21,757 bases of DNA from Bremia lactucae (lineage: Eukaryota > Oomycota > Peronosporomycetes > Peronosporales > Peronosporaceae), in NCBI RefSeq assembly GCF_004359215.1, contig NC_090619.1, forward strand, positions 6,883,982 through 6,905,738, read 5' to 3'. The notes under the pieces were generated by a model. It was not told the DNA's origin, did no database searches, and was given only the letters and a program-made list of their open reading frames with translations. Of this stretch, positions 17,312 to 21,757 are shown piece after piece (within the stretch, counting starts at the first letter, position 1; each line of letters opens with the position of its first letter). Made by a program: the position numbers and the translations under genes.

Positions 17312-18382
17312 ATGAAGCCTTCGTTGCAGGTTGCGCTATACGGCCTCGCATGCGCAGCGCCGAACGTAACAGCCGAGACTTTGATCTCCCACGTGCCGCT
17401 TCTCATGTGGTCTCAGCGCACGTAGGTTTTTCGTTCTACTAAAATTCAACATGGCTAAATATCTGACATCCAATGTCTTGCTCAGCATTTTCGCTGGAAG
17501 CAACGTGTATCTGGGCTATAATATGGACGAGGTGTCTGTAGCGTCTGCCGTTAAGCGTGTGCTTCGCTACAATGCTAATACAGACAAGGAGGTGCGCCTA
17601 GTTTCAACTTTTATTAATTTATCATGAGTAACGTTGCGCTTATGTGGATTGAACAGGGCCTTCTGAGCACCGAGGCGCTTCAGTATCAGCAGGCAGAATT
17701 AATGTGTTTGTTTCTTCTGCCATCGCTAGCCTCCAATCAGATGTCTCAATTTTCTTCAGAGGGCAATTCGTATGTGCAGCATGCAGTCCAAAGCGCTGTG
17801 TCGTCAGTGGTACTTCCACACACCACGCGTTTGAAGCCGCTTCTTCCTGAACTGTCGAGTGCTGAACCTCACGTCGTCGGAGCTCAGGATTTGAGTTTGT
17901 TTGTTGCGTCTACAGAAGGGAAAGAGCTGCTTGTTAACGGCAAAACGGACCTTCTAGTCGTTCAAATGCCCGAACTGATGTCGCTTCCCGACGTGGATGC
18001 CGCCATCTTAAAAGCGTGTAGCACGCTTGAGGCCGCAACAGGTGAATACGTGGATTTTGCTTTCACCGGCAACGACGCTTCTTCAGTTCAGATTCAGGAC
18101 CCTCTTGCTCGACGCCTTGCTGCTTCAACTAAGGCCAAACATACAAACATCACCGACAAGACATCAATGACGTGTGAAGTAGGCTACTTATTGGGTTCAA
18201 GCGCAAAAAGCAACGATTTTTGCTTTTCGCATTACGTGAGCATCACCCCCGACATCATGGCCGGTCTCCTCATCGGCCTTATGTTCGTTACATTGTCGTA
18301 CATAGGCCTCAGTGTGCTCCATCAGATTCAAATACCGCAGAGATACCCGTCGCGAGGAGCACCGCGTGGCAAGGAGTTTTAA
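17312..18382 (+). CDS. Ac45/Voa1/BIG1-like V-ATPase accessory protein, type I membrane protein
   Basis: Members of this family help assemble the vacuolar proton pump and reside in ER to vacuole membranes. The ATG two bases after the gap opens a short hydrophobic leader (LQVALYGLACAA), then SHVPLLMWS, which matches the VPLVLWS start of mature Ac45. Intron 1 is 17422-17485 (64 nt, GTAGGT...CTCAG) and keeps phase. Exon 2 (17486-17591) reads FAGSNVYLGYNMDEV. A second intron must remove the TGA at 17624-17626 region; the phase-compatible choice is 17592-17656, but the residues just before it (NVALMWIEQGLLSTEAL) look family-like, so this junction is doubtful. The long last exon has a lumenal region, a Cys pair, a membrane span PDIMAGLLIGLMFVTLSYIG and the tail RGAPRGKEF, typical of the family. 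About 313 residues. It is convergent with DPH4. Confidence 0.78.
17422..17485 (+). other. Intron 1 of the Ac45/Voa1-like gene
   Basis: GTAGGT donor, branch-like TACTAAAA, CTCAG acceptor, 64 nt. It is the only AG in range, and joining phase 2 to phase 1 keeps the frame. Confidence 0.8.
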
Positions 18383-18481
18383 GGCCACCGGATAAGGCAA
18401 CAACAAGCGCTTGCAAAGACGAATCAAAATTTCTATTTTTATTAAATCTATAAACTTAACCGGAACACCCTTGGAGTTTTA
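18383..18481. other. Short spacer between convergent stop codons
   Basis: 99 bp between two facing genes. Both 3' untranslated ends and polyadenylation sites must fit or overlap here; it is AT-rich in the middle (TTTCTATTTTTATTAAATC). Confidence 0.7.
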
Positions 18482-18955
18482 CTAGATATTGTCATATAAC
18501 ACTCGTATATGAAGCGAGCAGCCTGTACAGGATACAATGTCCACGCTATCCTGCAGTTCTTCATCGGCAATCTCGTAAAAGCCTCCGCAGCGACATTTTC
18601 TGGTGTAAAGCAACTCATCCGTTTCGCCGCCCTCGCCCACTAGTTTTTCCCGCTGCAAAGAAGCGAGTTGGACTTCTTCAAAGATAACTAATGTATCATG
18701 CATCTTCGTTTGTATATAGTTATCCCGCTGGAGCTTGGCATCGTACTGCTGCCGTAACTCTGGATTACGCAGCAACTCGTACGCCTCCTGCACGCGCAGA
18801 AATTGCTGCTTGTTGCAACAACCAGCACTAGCCTCATCAGACCCATACAAGCGCTTATCAGGGTGGTATTTGCGCACTGCTTGGTGGTACGCGCGGCGGA
18901 CATCGTCGCTACTGCAGGTAGCTGATACTCCTAGCACATTATAAAAAGAGGACAT
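18482..18955 (-). CDS. DPH4: DPH4 / DNAJC24-type J-domain protein with CSL zinc finger (diphthamide synthesis)
   Basis: A single exon of 157 residues. DPH4 acts with DPH1, DPH2 and DPH3 in the first step of making diphthamide on elongation factor 2, in the cytosol. The J domain occupies about residues 1-75: FYNVLGV helix start, the HPD triad at 31-33 (VRKYHPDKR) and the C-terminal helix FLRVQEAYELLRNPELRQQY. The C-terminal DPH-type zinc finger has YTRKCRCGGFYEI (Cys121, Cys123) and SCTGCSLHIRV (Cys143, Cys146), with the name-giving CSL motif. The combination of both domains in one short protein is diagnostic. Start chosen at the first ATG, one residue before the usual SxYxxLGV opening. No intron needed. 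Loop residues SDEASAGCCNK after HPD are a small expansion. Confidence 0.93.
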   Translation of the reverse strand: MSSFYNVLGVSATCSSDDVRRAYHQAVRKYHPDKRLYGSDEASAGCCNKQQFLRVQEAYELLRNPELRQQYDAKLQRDNYIQTKMHDTLVIFEEVQLASLQREKLVGEGGETDELLYTRKCRCGGFYEIADEELQDSVDIVSCTGCSLHIRVLYDNI

Positions 18956-19376
18956 TATGTTCCCGCGTCTTAACCGCTACGACTGTGTAATGTTTCCGAC
19001 CTTGATTACACAAGCACTAAATAGAACATTTTCTAAGGTTAACAAATCCTTACAATTTCGAGCTTACTGCAAGGGGGTGTCCCGTTACATATATATTATT
19101 TCCTTGAGAGAAGCGACTGAATATTTGACCTTTTACCGGTTGCAGGATATCTGATAGATCTTAAGCTTGGTTAGCAACGCCGGTTCATCGCTTGAGTCCG
19201 GTGGCTGTACGGGGCTGGTCACCATCGGCGTGAGCGGTGAATTTGTTGGAATCGGAGGTTACACTAGTGTAACCGCAGTTTGAATCGCGGTTCGGCCGAC
19301 CCTCTTATGATCTTAGGATAGGGAGCGCTGAATTACACGGGTGGTTATAAGGAAGGATGCGGTTAGCTAGAGAACT
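18956..19376. other. Upstream region of DPH4 and spacer to Gypsy-3
   Basis: 421 bp without a coding region. It should hold the DPH4 promoter near 18956-19100. It contains an 18-bp perfect palindrome at 19257-19274 (GGTTACACTAGTGTAACC). No tRNA fold was found in the GC-rich part (19180-19370). Confidence 0.5.
19257..19274. repeat. 18-bp perfect palindrome
   Basis: GGTTACACTAGTGTAACC is fully self-complementary. It lies between DPH4 and the Gypsy-3 LTR, about 100 bp from the LTR end. It could be a dimeric protein-binding site or mobile-element debris; nothing else supports either. Confidence 0.9.
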
Positions 19377-19801
19377 TGTAGCGGAGCTACCTCGCTCATA
19401 AAGTCAGAGGAAGACTTTCAGACTCAGAGACTAACGTTATTTCACGTACACTAGTACGTGCAGAGGAAGACTTCTCTTTAAGGTAACTAGCTTAAAGAGG
19501 GTAAAATGAAAACTGTAATAATATAATTTAGTGTCTCTCTTTCTATCTTGTAAATGCTAACTTGATTATAATCTAATACTAAACATGTAATTGAATTCTT
19601 ATCTCTAACTTATCTGTAACTCTCTTTGATTACAATTAGTCTGCGGAATAAATAATTATAATGGTATATACCTATTTATGGATAAGATTTCTGAACACTA
19701 CTATATAAAGTAATATCCTCTAAATATTATCTACCTTTTAAATAATATATTAATAAACAACTTTTTAGTGTTTGTTTCATGTAACGATACACCCCGCTAC
19801 A
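19377..19801 (-). repeat. 3' LTR of Gypsy-3 (425 bp)
   Basis: In element orientation it opens TGTAGCGGGG and closes GCTCCGCTACA. It is related to the Gypsy-1 LTR over most of its length but has the terminal segment found in Gypsy-2. It sits in inverted orientation to the Gypsy-1 LTR, 7.5 kb away, with the two host genes in between. Confidence 0.88.
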
Positions 19802-19804
19802 TCA

Positions 19805-19814
19805 CCCCTCCCTT
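19805..19814 (-). other. Polypurine tract of Gypsy-3
   Basis: The minus strand reads AAGGGAGGGG three bases before the TGTAGC that opens the LTR, fixing this as the 3' LTR of a minus-oriented element. Confidence 0.7.
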
Positions 19815-19916
19815 AAACGACAATCACTCTGACTGTCATTGGATGGATCAGTATGTGACCACTTAATTTTAAAACGATGTTGATTAATCAAAACCATCAC
19901 TTTTAAATTCCATCGC

Positions 19917-21595
19917 ATGAAGAATCAACTCATGCGGGGTGTCGATAGTGCTGCGCCTTCGGCTGCGGTTCGTGCAGCCGCGGGTGACGCACTGTTATCT
20001 CTTGCGGCAGACGTTCCGTCTGCCGTAGTATCTTCCACTCGCACAACACTAGATGTTGCGAGTGCACGTGGTGATTCACCACGTGAACACGACCTCTCTT
20101 TGGAGGTCGACTACGAATGCTAGTCGGACGAAATGGCCGACTCGGGGAGAATGGAACAGTCGCCTGATAGACGTCAGGCGGCTGACTATGAGCCTTCAAA
20201 TGAGAGGGCTCATTCTGATAGACGAGTAAATAGTCTATTTGGATCCGACGATGAGGATGATCCCGCATCGCCCGTTCGATCTCCCCTACGGTCGCCTGAA
20301 CGTTTTTCTGTGCAAGGTGGTGACGATGGCGTTAGCCATCGTAAGTAAAGTTCTTGTGGTACCCCTGCTTCATTGGGTACCACTCAGGGGAGTGAAGACA
20401 ATAAAATGTCTCATCTCGCCCCTGAAAAGAAGCCGTGGCTTTTGCCAGAACGGCTAATCTATAGCGTGTCTGGAGAAACTACTCCTCACAATAAATATCC
20501 CTTATATATTGCGACAAAGCTACATGGCCTTGATCCCAGCGCGAAGAACTTTCGCGCTGAGGAAGATTTCTATCTCGATGCTTTTCTCAAGCATCGATGG
20601 TTTAGTGGCAATAATAAGCGAGATAAAGTCTCGCTTATGCAAGCCTGGAGCGCTTTCACTCGCAACGCCAAAGACATTGGACGCGAAGCCGGGTTGTAAA
20701 ACCTTAACGCGAATCGCGTTAAATTTGAGAAACGAACTCCAACCGGTGCAAAGTATAAATTGCATCGGTTGTCACGTGAGGCTGGGCTTCCATGCTCACG
20801 TGGGGTGATCCCTGTCCGTGTTGTGTAGACAACTCGTAGAGAGTAAAAGGGGATGTCTATTCCCTTTCTTCGCCCTGGGGAAGGGCTCGCATCTCTATTG
20901 AGATGCGTGGCGCGATTGACGTTCAGCAATCGATTTACAAGCGCCAGGGGCGCATTTTTCCAATGGGCCTTCTGAACCATCGGGTGGGTCTCGTCATACT
21001 GACGGACGAGGCCCTTAACGTCAGCAATCAGCTGGAACGAGGCTCCTAGCTGTCAGGTCAAGGTGGATAACCACGCCAGCAAATGAGATAACTCGTTCGC
21101 TGCCCCTTCACATCACGGTGGCTCTGGATACGTTCAACAACGAAACGTTGACCACCGTGGGAATCCACCAAAGGTTGTGGTGGAGGAGGGAAAATTAGGT
21201 CCGAACCGTATGTCGGATCTAATGTCGAAGATCGACAAAATCGATCCTTCCTCCATGATTTGGAGGAGGGTCTTGAACACGAGCACGGTAAGCGTTGCTC
21301 GTTGGAGCAGATGGTGCAGACTCACCATATCGAGCCGTTGGAAGACCGTTCGAAGAGTGCGTACTCCTTGTTGGAGTACGAGCGGAACTATCATGCTGTT
21401 CGCGATGAGCTGTCGTCAGCTCATCGTAGTTTCGAGGATCTTCGGAACCGGCATGAGAAACTTCAGGTTCAACATGAGAACCTGGTTCGCGATCACAAGA
21501 ATCTTTTGGGGATTCTTGAAAAGGGTGGTCACATCCGTCCTCGGAAGAAGCCGCGTACTGATGGTACGGGCGGAGCCGACCAACGTAAAACGTAG
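19917..21595 (+). pseudogene. Antisense long frame of Gypsy-3, unknown function, broken
   Basis: Starts ATG 19917 and runs in one frame to 20828, with stops only at 20121, 20346, 20697 and 20826. It continues in another frame at 20852-21049 (RISIEMRGAIDVQQSIYKRQ, LNHRVGLVILTDEALNVSNQ) and, after an unresolved stretch, at about 21199-21595. Seen in order: an Ala/Ser-rich start; an Asp-rich patch (FGSDDEDD) followed by SP/RS repeats; a folded-looking region (KKPWLLPERLIYSVSGE, YIATKLHGLDPSAKNF, FYLDAFLKHRWF, SLMQAWSAFTRNAKD); a predicted coiled coil (SLLEYERNYHAVRDELSSAH, FEDLRNRHEKLQVQHENL); and a basic tail (RPRKKPR). It runs opposite to the element's transcription and its end overlaps the pol C-terminus. 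I do not recognise it. Four stops where about 14 would be expected by chance argue for past coding, but palindromic composition could also open both strands. Confidence 0.5.
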
Positions 21596-21746
21596 GATGC
21601 GTTCGCATCCTACGTGGCAATTCTATTGTGTACGCATTGCCTCTTCGATGCAGTACACGGAAAGGCCCAATGAACTTGGGTAGTAGTTTACTGCTACCCA
21701 CATTAGTGACTAATCGCTTAGGTAAGTTTACCGTAGAGAGTAGCAC
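20960..21746 (-). pseudogene. Gypsy-3 integrase C-terminus and chromodomain, damaged
   Basis: The first part (21746-21219) reads SSKLLPKFIGPFRVLHRRGN, YTIELPRRMRTHPTFYVGRL and RPYHQY, the SH3-like end of a Gypsy integrase, then a hydrophilic linker. After a frameshift it reads PPPPQPLVDSHGGQRFVVER, then HRDVKGQRTSYLICWRGYPP, a chromodomain, which in relatives targets integration to modified histones. Two in-frame stops follow, one at the position of the conserved second Trp (WxxWEP read as xxxEP). After another shift it reads LIADVKGLVRQYDETHP, the chromodomain helix. The segment is not functional as assembled. Confidence 0.85.
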
Positions 21747-21757
21747 TAGATCATTAA

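Larger units (their letters stand above)
19377..21757 (-). mobile_element. Gypsy-3: 3' end of a minus-oriented chromodomain Gypsy element
   Basis: From the right edge leftwards there are the integrase C-terminal region, a Pro/Ser-rich linker, a damaged chromodomain, about 1.1 kb without sense domains, a polypurine tract (19805-19814) and the 3' LTR (19377-19801). Integrase at the end of pol and a chromodomain define the chromovirus type of Ty3/gypsy. The rest of the element lies beyond the window. The plus strand of 19917-21595 carries long antisense frames. Confidence 0.88.

Noticed and set aside
19070..19090. LTR end near DPH4 (CCCGTTACA resembles the end of the Gypsy-1 LTR)
   Set aside because: Only about nine bases match and there is no further LTR similarity on either side.
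19180..19376. tRNA or other structured RNA gene
   Set aside because: A GGTTCGGCC-like string is present, but no cloverleaf with acceptor and anticodon arms can be built around it.
20570..20980. 136-codon minus-strand frame after the Gypsy-3 chromodomain as a separate gene
   Set aside because: Its start is the end of the chromodomain helix (QYDETHP); the rest shows no motif and may be open because palindromic composition opens both strands.
1..21757. CRISPR array
   Set aside because: No regularly spaced identical repeats with unique spacers; the hairpin tiling consists of different sequences each time, and the genome is eukaryotic.

Overview
The window looks like a repeat-rich chromosomal segment of an oomycete, probably a downy mildew or Phytophthora relative. 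The support is indirect. Host genes carry very short introns (about 48-72 nt, one of 249 nt). Their families (REF/ALY, an Ac45/Voa1-like V-ATPase accessory protein, DPH4) are generic eukaryotic ones. The retroelements (Copia with a half-tRNA primer site, chromodomain Gypsy, LINE) resemble those that fill oomycete genomes. Genus is not determinable by eye. Three runs of N (7545-7644, 12290-12920, 17210-17309) are assembly gaps.

Layout. 1-4841 is a minus-strand Copia element (Copia-1) with a 220-bp 5' LTR, a primer site overlapping the gag start codon, and a gag-pol reading frame broken by one frameshift and two stops. 4842-5952 is AT-rich spacer with a 72-bp tandem duplication. 5953-7288 (minus) is a six-exon REF/ALY mRNA-export adaptor gene that I could reconstruct fully by splice phase. 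7645-8912 is the 3' end of a plus-oriented Gypsy element (Gypsy-2), with a degraded open frame on the opposite strand. 9247-11448 is a second, badly rearranged minus-strand Copia (Copia-2). 11478-15785 is a plus-strand Gypsy (Gypsy-1: 5' LTR, gag, protease, start of RT) cut off inside RT. 15790-17209 is the 3' part of a minus-strand LINE. 17312-18382 (plus) and 18482-18955 (minus) are two convergent host genes, an Ac45/Voa1-like protein and DPH4. 19377 to the window end is a third, minus-oriented Gypsy (Gypsy-3: 3' LTR, polypurine tract, chromodomain and integrase tail) that also carries a long, broken plus-strand frame.

The host genes form two small islands: mRNA export in one, V-ATPase assembly and diphthamide synthesis in the other. 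No operon-like or pathway link among them is visible.

Two unusual things stand out. (1) The internal sequences of all three Gypsy elements, but not by eye the Copia elements or host genes, are tiled almost end to end with short inverted repeats (stems of 7-12 bp, loops of 1-10 nt). Two gag copies in the window show pairing-preserving changes. (2) In two Gypsy elements the stretch next to the 3' LTR is open on the antisense strand and reads like protein. In Gypsy-3 this frame overlaps the integrase tail and chromodomain on the other strand. The two may be related, because palindromic tiling tends to make both strands open.
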